Source: CAZODA01 sp964578485
Lineage (GTDB): Bacteria; Bacteroidota; Bacteroidia; Bacteroidales; Marinilabiliaceae
Length of the DNA: 52,189 bases
Reading direction: 5' to 3'
Assembly: GCA_964578485.1 (NCBI GenBank)
Contig: CAZODA010000023.1
Span: 1-52,189, forward strand
The notes beneath the pieces were generated by a model, which was not told the origin of the DNA, did not search any database, and was given only the letters and a program-made list of their open reading frames with translations. A program made the position numbers and the translations under genes. Shown piece after piece: positions 15,086 to 25,143 of the stretch (the stretch's first letter is position 1; every line of letters starts with the position of its first letter).

Positions 15086-16324
15086 ATGATAATTTTTTTA
15101 TACAATGTAATATGGTTTTTGTTTAACATAGCTGTTAAACTTGTTGCCCCTTTTAATACCAGAGCTGCTTTACTGAAAAAAGGACATGCAAAAGTTTGGG
15201 ATGACTTGAAAAAAATAAAATCCAAAGGGAAGGTTGTTTGGGTGCACTGTGCTTCTCTTGGTGAGTTTGAACAAGGCCGCCCCTTAATAGAAGCAATAAA
15301 GGAAAAAAAACCTGAGTATAAAATAGTAATTACTTTTTTTTCTCCATCTGGATATGAAGTGAGAAAGGATTATAAATATGCTGACTTAGTTTTATATCTG
15401 CCCCCTGATACTCGCCGTAATGCAAGACGTTTTATAGAGAGTGTTAATCCTAAAATGGCCTTTTTTATTAAATATGAGTTTTGGTACTATTATTTTCATG
15501 CGTTGAAGAAAAATGAGATACCATTATACAGTGTGTCAGCTATTTTTCGTGAAAATCAAATGTTCTTTAAATGGTATGGATTCTGGTTTAGGAAATTATT
15601 GAAATGTGTAACAAAATTTTATGTGCAAGATGAAGCTTCCGGCCTCTTACTAAATAAAATAGCTATTACTAATTATGTGGTGGCAGGAGATACCCGCTTC
15701 GACCGTGTTTCTGCAATTGCCGAATCAGCCGCCGGAGTGCCTCTTATAAATAGCTTCGTTAAAGGGAGTAGGGCTTTGGTAGCCGGAAGTACATGGCCTG
15801 CCGATGAAAAAATTCTGGCGGCGTGGATAAATAAAGCCCCTTCTGATGTAAAGCTTATTATTGCACCCCATGAAATTGATAAAGCACATATTAATGAGTT
15901 GATTCAACGCTTTAATATCCCCACGCTGTGTATAACAAATATTACAAATGAGCTACCTTCAGATACAAGAGTATTGATAATTGATACTATTGGAATGTTG
16001 TCGGCAATATACCGCTACGGTAGTATTGCATATATAGGTGGTGGCTTTGGAAAAGGAATACACAATATATTGGAAGCTGCAACTTATGGTATGCCGGTAA
16101 TTTTTGGTCCAAAGTATAAGAAATTCAGAGAAGCTGTTGAGCTTGAGAAACGAAAAGGTGGCTTTGCAATTCATACTTATGAGCAATTTGTTAAAGTTAT
16201 GAATGAATTGTGGAGTGAGGATGAAAAGAAACTGGTAAAAGCAGGCGAAATTGCAGCTGAGTATGTTGAAAGTATGAAAGGAGCAACAGAGCTGATATTG
16301 CAGGAAACTGTGATGCATAATTAA
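15086..16324 (+). CDS. waaA: 3-deoxy-D-manno-octulosonic acid (Kdo) transferase
   Basis: 412 residues. N-terminal membrane anchor (IIFLYNVIWFLFNIAVKLV), then the first Rossmann domain with VWVHCASLGEFEQGRPL. Glu60 in ASLGE is the expected catalytic base. The second domain contains VAGSTWPADE, IIAPHEI and YIGGGFGKGIHNILEAATYGMPVIFGP. It adds Kdo to lipid A precursor at the inner membrane. The AAGVP, FGKG and HN motifs place it in the GT30 family. It has its own upstream region, shared divergently with glnS. Confidence 0.95.
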   Translation: MIIFLYNVIWFLFNIAVKLVAPFNTRAALLKKGHAKVWDDLKKIKSKGKVVWVHCASLGEFEQGRPLIEAIKEKKPEYKIVITFFSPSGYEVRKDYKYADLVLYLPPDTRRNARRFIESVNPKMAFFIKYEFWYYYFHALKKNEIPLYSVSAIFRENQMFFKWYGFWFRKLLKCVTKFYVQDEASGLLLNKIAITNYVVAGDTRFDRVSAIAESAAGVPLINSFVKGSRALVAGSTWPADEKILAAWINKAPSDVKLIIAPHEIDKAHINELIQRFNIPTLCITNITNELPSDTRVLIIDTIGMLSAIYRYGSIAYIGGGFGKGIHNILEAATYGMPVIFGPKYKKFREAVELEKRKGGFAIHTYEQFVKVMNELWSEDEKKLVKAGEIAAEYVESMKGATELILQETVMHN

Positions 16325-16441
16325 GCGAGTAGAATACTATTATTGTACTGCAATCTTTCTCAATTATCTAAAATATTATAAATAATTATGCTCCTTTGTT
16401 TATCTGTATATTAGTATAATAGGAGTAGTTTTTAAAAGAAA

Positions 16442-16481
16442 AAGGCAATAAAATAATTTTAATTATTTTATTAATTGCCTT
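16442..16481. terminator. Long AT-rich hairpin after waaA
   Basis: AAGGCAAT...ATTGCCTT (16442-16449 and 16474-16481) with an inner AAATAATT/AATTATTT continuation. It is a stable hairpin in the waaA-GH3 gap. It is followed by TATAAATTG and not a clean T run, so it may be a terminator or only a structured repeat. Confidence 0.45.
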
Positions 16482-16592
16482 ATAAATTGTAATTTTAAAA
16501 TTTAATTGTGTACAAAATACACTAACCTTGATTTTGCTTTTTGCAAATATGCTTTAAATATGTAATTTTATATGACATAAACTTTTATAGCT

Positions 16593-16612
16593 TATACTGA
16601 TATATCAGTATA
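16593..16612. promoter_or_regulatory. Perfect 20-bp palindrome upstream of the GH3 gene
   Basis: TATACTGATATATCAGTATA, centred about 52 bp before the start codon. A perfect palindrome without a T run suggests a dimeric repressor or activator site (inference). Apart from this and the hairpin at 16442 I see nothing else in 16325-16654. Confidence 0.45.
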
Positions 16613-16654
16613 TATTAATTGAGATAATTACACACATTAATAATTTTTATTTTT

Positions 16655-18961
16655 ATGAAAAAGACTTTTTTTGGATTAGCTTTATTAATACTCTTAATAG
16701 GCTGTTCATCTTCTAAGCAATCAAAAGTTTCGGCTATGGTGGAAAGAATCCCTGAAGTAGAAAGGATTTTGGCACAAATGACCCTTGAGGAAAAAGTTGG
16801 GCAAATGGCTCAGCTAACCTTAGATGCTCTAACTATAGGGCCTAATCAACATTCTACTGAAGAACCGCTAAGGCTTGATATGGATGCTGTAAATCGTGCC
16901 ATAATAGATTACCATCTTGGTTCGGTTTTAAATACTGCTTCTACTAGGGCGCGTAGTACTGAAGAATGGCATACAATAATAAGTCAGTTGCAGGATGTTG
17001 CAATTAATGATACACGTTTGGGAATTCCTATAATATATGGGATTGATGCTATACATGGTGTTACCTATACTACAGGGGCAACTTTTTTTCCCCAACAAAT
17101 TGGTCAGGCAGCTACATTTAATCCCGAATTGGTTCGTAGAGCTGCTGAGATTAGTGCTTATGAGACGCGTGCTTCCGGTATTCCGTGGAATTTTTCTCCT
17201 GTTTTGGATATTGGTCGTGATCCACGTTTTCCACGTATGTGGGAAACCTTTGGTGAAGATGTTTATTTAGCATCAGTTTTAGGTGTTGAAATGGTCAAAG
17301 GTTATGAAGGTGACGATATTGGTGATCCCTTCAGGGTTGCTTCATGTCCGAAACATTTTTTAGGATATTCAACGCCTTTATCAGGAAAAGACAGAACTCC
17401 TGCTCATATTCCTGAAATTGAACTTAGAGAACGACATGTTCCATCTTTTCAGGCTGCTGTTGATGCCGGTGCACCTACCATAATGTTAAATTCGGGATTA
17501 ATTAACGGTGTTCCTGTTCATGCAAGTTATGAAATTGTAACAGGCTTATTAAAAGAAGAGTTTGGTTTTACAGGTTTTGTAGTTACCGACTGGAATGATA
17601 TTGAAGCTCTTTATTTGCGTGATCGTGTGGCAGCAAGTCAAAAAGAAGCTGTAAAACTTGCTATCAATGCAGGAGTGGATATGTCAATGATTCCTTATAA
17701 TCTGGATTTCTGTGATTTCTTAATCGAATTAGTGAATGATGGAGAGGTAGCTATGTCGAGAATTAATGACGCAGTTCGACGGATATTAAATGTTAAATTC
17801 AAATTAGGATTGTTTGATACGCCGATTACCCATTATGAAGATTATCCTTTATTTGGAAGTGATGAGTTTATTGCTGATGCCGTTAAAACAGCACAAGAAT
17901 CAATAACTTTGTTGAAAAATAATGATAATGTTTTGCCTTTGCCAAAAAATGCAAGGGTATTGGTTGCCGGTCCCAATGCCAACTCAATGCGTGCTTTAAA
18001 TGGGGGCTGGTCTTATACATGGCAGGGAAAATTTAACGAGGAGTTTACTCAAGACTATTTAACCATCCTTGATGCTGTTAGGGAAAAAATTGGTGAGAGA
18101 AATGTGGTTTTTAGTGAGGGAGTGCGTTATAATAATTTTGCAAATTACTGGGTAGATGAAGCTTTTGATATTAATGGCGCTGTAAGGGCTGCAGCTTATG
18201 TCGATTATATAGTGCTTGTTCTTGGAGAAAATAGTTATTGTGAGAAACCCGGTGATCTCCACGATCTTACTTTATCGCAAAATCAGTTGGAGTTGGCAAA
18301 AGCTCTTGCAGAAACCGGAAAACCAGTCATCTTAGTCCTTAATCAAGGTCGCCCGAGAATAATACGTGAGATAGAACCCTTGATGACTGCGATTGTTAAT
18401 GTATATCTACCCGGGAATTATGGTGGTATTGCTGTTGCTGATGTGATCTTTGGCGATTTTAATCCCGGTGGAAAATTACCATTTACTTATCCTCTTTTTG
18501 TTAATTCATTGCTTACCTACGATCATAAACCTTCTGAGCATCAGAGAAAAGTTGAAGGAATGTATAATTATGAGTCAGACTATGCTGTGCAGTATCCTTT
18601 TGGCTTTGGATTGAGTTATACCACATTTGAGTATAACGATTTTATGATAAGCAGTGATGAATTAAGAGAAAACTCCCCCATAGAAGTTTCTGTAACAGTT
18701 GAAAATGTTGGTGCTGTTCCTGGGCAGGAAGTGGTTCTTTTATATACATCTACTCATTATGCTTCTATAACACCTGATGTGTTAAGACTTAGAAAGTTTG
18801 AGAAAATTAATTTGGAACCGGGTGAAAAGAAAAAAGTAAAGTTTAATTTATATGCCGAGGACCTTTCATTTATAAATTCTCAAAACAAAAGAGTTACCGA
18901 AGCTTGTAGTTTTGATTTGATAATAGGAAAAAATATGGTTACACTTAATTATGTGGAATAA
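16655..18961 (+). CDS. Glycoside hydrolase family 3 beta-glucosidase-like lipoprotein
   Basis: 768 residues, normal for a periplasmic three-domain GH3 enzyme. The lipobox LLIGCSSS puts the lipid on Cys17. The TIM-barrel domain has RFPRMWETFGED, CPKHFLGYS and the nucleophile Asp312 in GFVVTDWND. The second alpha/beta sandwich carries ITLLKNN, VLPLPKNARVLVAGPNA and VVLGE. A C-terminal fibronectin-III-like domain (SPIEVSVTVENVGAVPGQEVVLLY) completes it. It removes terminal beta-linked sugars; the exact specificity is unknown. No SusCD pair is adjacent. Confidence 0.95.
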   Translation: MKKTFFGLALLILLIGCSSSKQSKVSAMVERIPEVERILAQMTLEEKVGQMAQLTLDALTIGPNQHSTEEPLRLDMDAVNRAIIDYHLGSVLNTASTRARSTEEWHTIISQLQDVAINDTRLGIPIIYGIDAIHGVTYTTGATFFPQQIGQAATFNPELVRRAAEISAYETRASGIPWNFSPVLDIGRDPRFPRMWETFGEDVYLASVLGVEMVKGYEGDDIGDPFRVASCPKHFLGYSTPLSGKDRTPAHIPEIELRERHVPSFQAAVDAGAPTIMLNSGLINGVPVHASYEIVTGLLKEEFGFTGFVVTDWNDIEALYLRDRVAASQKEAVKLAINAGVDMSMIPYNLDFCDFLIELVNDGEVAMSRINDAVRRILNVKFKLGLFDTPITHYEDYPLFGSDEFIADAVKTAQESITLLKNNDNVLPLPKNARVLVAGPNANSMRALNGGWSYTWQGKFNEEFTQDYLTILDAVREKIGERNVVFSEGVRYNNFANYWVDEAFDINGAVRAAAYVDYIVLVLGENSYCEKPGDLHDLTLSQNQLELAKALAETGKPVILVLNQGRPRIIREIEPLMTAIVNVYLPGNYGGIAVADVIFGDFNPGGKLPFTYPLFVNSLLTYDHKPSEHQRKVEGMYNYESDYAVQYPFGFGLSYTTFEYNDFMISSDELRENSPIEVSVTVENVGAVPGQEVVLLYTSTHYASITPDVLRLRKFEKINLEPGEKKKVKFNLYAEDLSFINSQNKRVTEACSFDLIIGKNMVTLNYVE

Positions 18962-19014
18962 AACGGCTAAAATAAACGAATTGTAATTTTATGACATAAA
19001 CGAATTAGGGTATA

Positions 19015-19053
19015 AAAGTAAGGTTGTTGGCATGCTAAGAACCTTACTTTTTT
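19015..19053 (+). terminator. Strong terminator after the GH3 gene
   Basis: AAAGTAAGGTT (19015-19025) and AACCTTACTTT (19040-19050) form an 11-bp stem, followed by a T run. Confidence 0.85.
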
Positions 19054-19123
19054 ATGCTACATATTTAGTATGATTTGAATTTTTAATTAATTTTGAACAT
19101 TAGTTCAATTAAAGAATGCAAAA

Positions 19124-20368
19124 ATGCAGCGTTTAATAATTCATATACTATTATTAGTTTTCTGTTTGACTTTTAGTGGATTTTTTGCTTTGGGAGAGGA
19201 ATATGAAGGCAGCAATAATGATATATCACTAAGTGATATGGTTGATCAAATATATGAACTCCTTGAAGATCAGCCTGATGAGGTGAATTCGCTTATTGAA
19301 GAACTAATAAAGATGGAAGGTTATGAAAAGGACCTACTTCTTGGTTTGGCAGCAAATTTTTACGCAGAACTTTATTATTTGGAATCTGATTGGGATGGGG
19401 CGATTCGTTGTTATAAAAATGCTATTGATTATTTTCTTGTTTTGGATGATTCTATGCGCCTTGCTTCTGTATATAATAACCTTGGTATGACTTATTCAAA
19501 TCAGGGGTATTATGATAAATCGCTCGAGGCATATTCAAAGTCCCTTGAAATAGAGCTTGATATGGACAATCAACTTGGAATAGCACAAAGTTATCATAAT
19601 ATGGCTAATGTGTTTAATTCAGGTAAGCATAACGAGAAGGCCATAGAGTTTTATAATAGAGCAAAAGGATATTATATTGATAATGAAGAATATGAAAATT
19701 TAGCTGCTGTTTATAATAATCTGGGAAATGCTTTTTCATCAAAAAAAGAATATAAAGTAGCTCTTGAAAACTATGAAAATGCCTTGAAGTTGTACGAAGA
19801 GTTAAAAATGGAAACTTATGAGGCCCGTGTTTTATGCAATATTGGGTCTTTGCTTATGAAACAAGGTTTAAATGATCAGGCAGGAAAATATCTTGAGCGC
19901 GCATTGTTCCTAATGAAGATAGGAGATAATAAATTAGAAGAAACAAAAATATACCGCATGTTAGGTGATTTGTATGTGGCCCGAAAAGATTATCAGCAAG
20001 CGGTTTTTCTTTATATAAGATCAAATAACCTTGCAGGGGAATATCATTTGCACGAAGAGCAAATGAATACTTTTAAAGCTTTGTATCGAACATATAAAAA
20101 ACTTGAACAATGGAAAGAAGCTCTTCTTGCTTATGAAAGTTATATTGAATTGGAAGATTATTTTAAGTCTGAAAATCCTGAATGGTATAAAGGCACGCTG
20201 GCTAAAGACATAGAACAAAGAATTGCAGAGCATGACTTGCTGTTATATAAATCAAAATTGCAAAAAACTTTGATTTGTTTTATTGTTGTTTTTGTTTTTG
20301 TTGCTATCGCCTTAGTAGTGAGCACAACATTGGTGATTGTTAGAAGGAAAAGAAAATCAGTTAAATGA
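19124..20368 (+). CDS. TPR-repeat protein with C-terminal membrane anchor
   Basis: 414 residues: signal peptide, then about six to seven tetratricopeptide repeats (for example SVYNNLGMTYSNQGYYDKSL and AVYNNLGNAFSSKKEYKVAL). A single membrane helix near the end (ICFIVVFVFVAIALVVSTTLVIV) precedes a basic tail. The domain order (exported TPRs, one helix) is that of Bacteroidetes TPR sensor proteins, but here no kinase or HTH domain follows, so only about 10 cytoplasmic residues remain. Probably a scaffold in the envelope. It converges with the next gene, 4 bp apart. Confidence 0.85.
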   Translation: MQRLIIHILLLVFCLTFSGFFALGEEYEGSNNDISLSDMVDQIYELLEDQPDEVNSLIEELIKMEGYEKDLLLGLAANFYAELYYLESDWDGAIRCYKNAIDYFLVLDDSMRLASVYNNLGMTYSNQGYYDKSLEAYSKSLEIELDMDNQLGIAQSYHNMANVFNSGKHNEKAIEFYNRAKGYYIDNEEYENLAAVYNNLGNAFSSKKEYKVALENYENALKLYEELKMETYEARVLCNIGSLLMKQGLNDQAGKYLERALFLMKIGDNKLEETKIYRMLGDLYVARKDYQQAVFLYIRSNNLAGEYHLHEEQMNTFKALYRTYKKLEQWKEALLAYESYIELEDYFKSENPEWYKGTLAKDIEQRIAEHDLLLYKSKLQKTLICFIVVFVFVAIALVVSTTLVIVRRKRKSVK

Positions 20369-20372
20369 GTTT

Positions 20373-21257
20373 TTAGCGTAAAGAAAAGCTTAAGTGTCCG
20401 ATATGAAAGCCATCGGCAAAAATATCTGCTTTATAAGTTCCGCTCATTAATTCTCCGGCATCTGCCTTATAAAAAATGCAAACATCAAGTTCTTCGCCTC
20501 CATATTCAATGGTTCGCATAGCTGAATAATTAATGTCAGACCCATCGTGAGTGAAAAGATCTTCACGGGAATGCATTAGCAATTGGCCATCGGGTCGCTC
20601 CAGCCTCATATATATATCTTTCATGCCAATGGGAGCAGTCAAGTTTTTTAAAATTGTAAAGCATACTTTTATGCGGTCGATCCTGGAGCTTCGGTTGGTA
20701 CTTCGGCCGCTCGGATTGAGACCTTCAGCTACCAAATTAATAAGATCGAGTTGACTTGCAATAGTTACCTTTTCTTCAAGACTGCTTTTTACAGCTTCAA
20801 GCTGCCTGTATGAAGTTTGAATTTGTGAATATCGCCTCTGATGTTCGATATTCTGCCTTGTAAGTTCGATGTTTATGGTATTTAATGAATCGATTTGAAT
20901 GATATAACTACGTAATACCCCGCGTAGTGTGGTTAGCTCTTTTTGATATTCCCTTATTCTTGCCGTATTTGTAGCCCTAATTGTTTTAAGCTCTTCAACC
21001 AGATGGGCTACTCTCTCACGTTCAATATTGAGCATGTGATTGAGTGTGTCGTTATCACTTTGAAGAGAATCAAAATTTTGCATCAGGTTTAGATATTCTT
21101 CTGTAAGAATGTTTTTTTCTTCAGTAAGATTATCAACAATTATATTCATTTCACGGTTTTGGGAATAATATAAAATACTGATAGTGATCAGAAGCAATCC
21201 TAAAATTGCCAATGAAATATAAATAATCTTATTTTTGTTTCGTTTTTCCATTTTCAA
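20373..21257 (-). CDS. Coiled-coil inner-membrane protein
   Basis: 294 residues. One N-terminal membrane helix (IIYISLAILGLLLITISILYY), a coiled coil over about 35-175 (LTEEKNILTEEYLNLMQNFDSL onwards), then a compact beta-rich C-terminal domain (RIDRIKVCFTILKNLTAPIGMKDIYMRL to GHLSFSLR). The C-terminal domain looks like a beta-sandwich exposed to the periplasm. I know such proteins as conserved Bacteroidetes hypotheticals. Function unknown. Confidence 0.75.
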   Translation of the reverse strand: MKMEKRNKNKIIYISLAILGLLLITISILYYSQNREMNIIVDNLTEEKNILTEEYLNLMQNFDSLQSDNDTLNHMLNIERERVAHLVEELKTIRATNTARIREYQKELTTLRGVLRSYIIQIDSLNTINIELTRQNIEHQRRYSQIQTSYRQLEAVKSSLEEKVTIASQLDLINLVAEGLNPSGRSTNRSSRIDRIKVCFTILKNLTAPIGMKDIYMRLERPDGQLLMHSREDLFTHDGSDINYSAMRTIEYGGEELDVCIFYKADAGELMSGTYKADIFADGFHIGHLSFSLR

Positions 21258-21480
21258 TATCTTAAGAATAATAATGTGTAAAATTATACCTTTTTAGAAA
21301 TCTTGCAAGGCTGTATTAAGCTTATTCCTTCTAATTGCAAAAAAACAGTTTTTAAAAGCAGATGGAAATTGAGGATTATATAATATAGTATATTAGTTTT
21401 GCAATGCTTTTATTTTGAAATAAAAGTAAGAAAAAACCTTTTATGCATAAAAAATAAACTAAAATCTTTATAGCTAAATG

Positions 21481-21488
21481 TATCTTTG
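21481..21488 (+). promoter_or_regulatory. -7 promoter element
   Basis: TATCTTTG fits TAnnTTTG, 70 bases before the Ig-like lipoprotein gene. No good -33 TTTG lies at the right distance. The rest of the 300-base gap 21258-21557 is AT-rich without visible genes. Confidence 0.45.
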
Positions 21489-21557
21489 CAAAATTGATTT
21501 TATACCAATCTTGCCTAAGATAAAAATTATTGTTAATAAATTTATGGCTGTATAATT

Positions 21558-23408
21558 ATGAAGCCTTTTTGTATGGATTGTATATTGAAAATTTTTAGAA
21601 CATTTTTTGTTGTTCTGTTTTTTGGTATATCAATTTTTGTTGTTGCTAATTTTACGAGCTGCGCCAGTACCGGATATCCAACAGGAGGCCCGCGTGATGA
21701 AGATCCTCCTTATCTGACAAGCTCTGTTCCAACTGAAAATTCATTAAATTTTAAAGGAGATAAAATTAGACTTGAATTTAATGAATTAATAGAAGTAAGC
21801 GATATCTTTCAAAAATTAATGGTTTCACCACCGGTAAATGAACAGCCTGTTGTTTCGGCCAGGGGAAGTGCAATATTGGTTGAATTTAATGAGGAATTAC
21901 AGCCAAATACTACTTACACTATTGATTTTGCTGATGCAATAAAAGACTTGAATGAAGGAAATATTCTTGAGGATTTTAGATTTTCTTTTTCAACAGGTGA
22001 AATTATTGACAGCTTCCAAATTTCCGGCCACTTATATGATGCGGAAGATCTATCTCCTGTTGGGGGAGCTCTTGTAATGGTACATAGCAATCATTCTGAT
22101 ACTGCCTTTAAAAAAATGGTGCCGGTGAGACTAACTAAATCCAATTCGCAAGGATACTTTTCTATACAGAATTTGGCACAAGGTGAATATCGACTTTATG
22201 CTCTTGAAGATGCCAATAGAAATTTTAAATTTGACCAAAGGGGTGAGAGAATTGCCTTTCATAGCGAATTGATTTCACCTTATATTGGTAAACATCAATA
22301 CATAGACTCTATTAGTACAGATTCGGCTGTGATTGTTTATAAAGATGCCTTTTTGCCCGATAGTCTATGCTTATTTCTTTTTGAAGAAGAAAATACAAAC
22401 CAGTATATTGTTGATTATGAAAGAAAAACAAGGAATAAAGTTGACTTCCATTTTAACTTGCCACTTTTGGAAAAGCCGGGTATAAAATTAGTCGAAAAAG
22501 ATCTCCCTGATTGGTATATTTATGAACATAGCTTTCAACATGACAGCATAACTTTATGGCTGACTGATTCTGTACTTATAGAAAATGATTCCTTGCTATT
22601 GCAATTAAAATATCCAATACTTGGCTCTTTGGGTCAGGATTCTATTAAAACCGATACCCTTAATGCGTATTTTTTTGATACCGGACGTACAAGATCAGAT
22701 CGTGGAAAAGATGACGAAGAAGAAAAACAGCTTCCCGCCCTTAGCATTCAAGGTTTGAAGTCGAGCCTTGAAATACTTGAAAGACTTAGTTTTAGCTTCC
22801 CTTCACCAATAAAGAAAATTGATAATGAAGGGATAAATTTATATAGAATGGAAGATACCATTCCTTATCCGGTTGAATTTAATCTGGTACAAGATCCCAT
22901 TAAAATACGTCAATTTGCTATTGATTTTGAAAGAGAGGCCGATAGCCGATACCTACTTAAAATTGATTCGGCAACTATTAGTGATATTTATGGCTCAACT
23001 ATTGATTCAGTTCATCAAGTATTTTTAATAAAACCGGAAGATAGTTATGGAATATTTTACATTGAAGTTGAAGAGCCTGTTGAAACATGGTTGATACAGT
23101 TGTTAGATCGGCAAGGGAAAGTTGTACGCCAAACAGCAGTTCCATCCGGAGGCAAAGTAGCATTCAGATTCCTTCGTCCGGCAGATTATTTTATCAGGAT
23201 TGTTGACGATATTAACGCTAATGGAAAATGGGATACCGGTGATTTTGATAAAGGGATTCAACCGGAAAAATTATATTATTTTCCTGATATGATTAATATA
23301 CGCGCAAACTGGCATAGATATATTTCGTGGGACCCATTACAGTTTGATATTTATGACTTTGTAGAAAGACATCGAGGAAGCCCCGCTTCCCAAAAGAGCC
23401 GTCGGTGA
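21558..23408 (+). CDS. Ig-like (Big_5-type) domain lipoprotein
   Basis: 616 residues. A hydrophobic N-terminal segment leads to FTSCASTGYPTGGPRDEDPPYL. The Cys in TSCAS followed by PTGGPRDxxPP is a hallmark of a conserved Bacteroidetes lipoprotein family. The Ig-like domain follows directly (SSVPTENSLNFKGDKIRLEFNELIE and NTTYTIDFADAIKDLNEGN). Next comes a carboxypeptidase-regulatory-like domain (FQISGHLYDAEDLSPVGGALV, YRLYALEDANRNFKFD). Probably an envelope structural protein. The next gene starts 51 bp downstream and may share its transcript. Confidence 0.85.
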   Translation: MKPFCMDCILKIFRTFFVVLFFGISIFVVANFTSCASTGYPTGGPRDEDPPYLTSSVPTENSLNFKGDKIRLEFNELIEVSDIFQKLMVSPPVNEQPVVSARGSAILVEFNEELQPNTTYTIDFADAIKDLNEGNILEDFRFSFSTGEIIDSFQISGHLYDAEDLSPVGGALVMVHSNHSDTAFKKMVPVRLTKSNSQGYFSIQNLAQGEYRLYALEDANRNFKFDQRGERIAFHSELISPYIGKHQYIDSISTDSAVIVYKDAFLPDSLCLFLFEEENTNQYIVDYERKTRNKVDFHFNLPLLEKPGIKLVEKDLPDWYIYEHSFQHDSITLWLTDSVLIENDSLLLQLKYPILGSLGQDSIKTDTLNAYFFDTGRTRSDRGKDDEEEKQLPALSIQGLKSSLEILERLSFSFPSPIKKIDNEGINLYRMEDTIPYPVEFNLVQDPIKIRQFAIDFEREADSRYLLKIDSATISDIYGSTIDSVHQVFLIKPEDSYGIFYIEVEEPVETWLIQLLDRQGKVVRQTAVPSGGKVAFRFLRPADYFIRIVDDINANGKWDTGDFDKGIQPEKLYYFPDMINIRANWHRYISWDPLQFDIYDFVERHRGSPASQKSRR

Positions 23409-23459
23409 TTTCGGAGTTTGGCATGATTTTGGAATCTGTCAGGCTGTAAAATTTGTTAT

Positions 23460-24275
23460 ATGATGAAGGTTTTTGTACTTTTTGTTTTACTGATTATTAG
23501 TCCCGGGGCACTTAAAGCTCAGAGTACATGCATAAATCGCAATTATGCGTTTTCTTCGGGAGAAAGGGTCTATTATCACGCATATTATAATTGGGGTTTT
23601 ATATGGATAAATGCAGGAGATGTATTGTTCTCTGTTGATGATGCAATAAAACATAATAAGGCTGCCTTTCAGATTAAAGCAATTGGAACAACTAAACGCG
23701 GATATGATATATTTTTTAAAGTACGCGACACTTTTGAGGTGTTTGTTGATACTTTGTCAATTAAACCCCTAGAGTTTCGTCAAATTACCAATGAAGGATC
23801 CTATAAGGCTGATCATCATTATATATTCAATAAAGAAAAACAAGAGATTCATACTAAAATTAGCAGGGCCGGAAGTGAGTTTGAAGTTGATATACTGAAA
23901 TGGCCCGCTTGTTCATTTGATCTATTATCAATGATTTATCAGGCAAGGAATTTAGATTTCAATAAATATGAAGTCGGCGAAAAAATACCTATTAGCCTTA
24001 TTGTGGATGGTGAGATTTATAATTTATATATTCGTTATCTTGGTAAAGAAATAGCAAAAAATAGAGATGGGAGAAAATTTAACTGTTTAAAGTTTTCTCC
24101 TTTACTCGTCGAAGGTACAATATTTAAATCGGGTGAAGATATGACTGTTTGGGTTACTGATGATAACAATAGAGTACCCATTGTTGTTGAAGCAAAAATA
24201 TTGATAGGATCGGTAAAAGCCATGTTTTCACATGCCGAAGGTTTGCGTTATCCGATGACTTCTGAGATTAATTAA
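23460..24275 (+). CDS. DUF3108-domain periplasmic protein
   Basis: 271 residues with a signal peptide (VFVLFVLLIISPGALKAQ). It carries the family pattern FSSGERVYYHAYYNWGFIWINAGD, followed by IGTTKRGYDIFFKVRDTFEVF and VWVTDDNNRVPIVVEAKILIGSVKA. DUF3108 proteins are beta-rich and exported; their role is unknown. ATG 23460 and 23463 are both possible. Spacing on both sides (51 and 21 bp) suggests an operon with the Ig-like lipoprotein and the CHAD gene. Confidence 0.88.
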   Translation: MMKVFVLFVLLIISPGALKAQSTCINRNYAFSSGERVYYHAYYNWGFIWINAGDVLFSVDDAIKHNKAAFQIKAIGTTKRGYDIFFKVRDTFEVFVDTLSIKPLEFRQITNEGSYKADHHYIFNKEKQEIHTKISRAGSEFEVDILKWPACSFDLLSMIYQARNLDFNKYEVGEKIPISLIVDGEIYNLYIRYLGKEIAKNRDGRKFNCLKFSPLLVEGTIFKSGEDMTVWVTDDNNRVPIVVEAKILIGSVKAMFSHAEGLRYPMTSEIN

Positions 24276-24296
24276 GATTGGAGGGATTATAAAAAT

Positions 24297-25091
24297 ATGA
24301 CGAAAGAAGAGGTTTTAACTGCTGTAAATGAACAGTATCGTGTGTTTTTGACAAACTTTCATACTTCATTGCCGGAAGGGAAAGAAGAAAATATTCACCA
24401 ATTTCGGGTTGCCGTAAAAAAGATGCGAGCAATTCAGGCATATTTAATTGTTGGTTGCTCGCAGGAGGCCGTTATTAGTTTTAAAGAGCTGTTTTCCATC
24501 ATACGACCGGTTTACAAATCATCAGGAAAAGTAAGAAACTTACAAGTTATTTTAAGAGCACTAAGTGATAGTTTTCAATATTTTCCGCCATCAAAATTTA
24601 CTGAAAGACTTATGGAGAAGTTGCATGATGGCAAAAACAACTATCGTTCTGTGTCAAACGAAATTGAGCTTATGAATAATGAAATGTTTTCTCTGCAATT
24701 TTCTAAATTGATGGAAGAATATTTCAAAAAAAACTCTGATGATTTCCTTGCCCATATTACTGCTAATAGAGTAAGAGCATTGGATAATATTAAAGAGAAT
24801 AAGCCGGGCAAGAAATGGCATGATGCACGTAGATGGTTAAAACAAAATTATTTATTATTACATAGGGATGATTCACCGACACAACAACCTTATTCACAGA
24901 AAGAATGGCTGTATTACCGTAATCTTGAACAATTACTGGGGCAGTGGCATGATTTGCTGATGTTGAAAAAACAAGTTAAAAAGTTTGATAAAGCAAATTC
25001 CGATATTAAAGCTTCAGAATGGAAACTTTTCAAAAATGAGCTGGATGAGCGATTAAATAATTTCGAGAATCTTATTTTAAGTTCTTTGTAA
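24297..25091 (+). CDS. CHAD-domain protein
   Basis: 264 residues. Starts with the conserved-histidine motif NIHQFRVAVKKMRAIQAYL of CHAD domains and continues all-helical. A second conserved region is KKWHDARRWLKQNYLLL, and YYRNLEQLLGQWHDLLMLKK lies near the end. CHAD domains bind polyphosphate through basic and His residues. No CYTH partner is adjacent. Cytoplasmic. Confidence 0.85.
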   Translation: MTKEEVLTAVNEQYRVFLTNFHTSLPEGKEENIHQFRVAVKKMRAIQAYLIVGCSQEAVISFKELFSIIRPVYKSSGKVRNLQVILRALSDSFQYFPPSKFTERLMEKLHDGKNNYRSVSNEIELMNNEMFSLQFSKLMEEYFKKNSDDFLAHITANRVRALDNIKENKPGKKWHDARRWLKQNYLLLHRDDSPTQQPYSQKEWLYYRNLEQLLGQWHDLLMLKKQVKKFDKANSDIKASEWKLFKNELDERLNNFENLILSSL

Positions 25092-25143
25092 AAATTCTCA
25101 ACTTGTCTTATTGAGCTTTATTCCCACAAAATTTTATCCTTAT

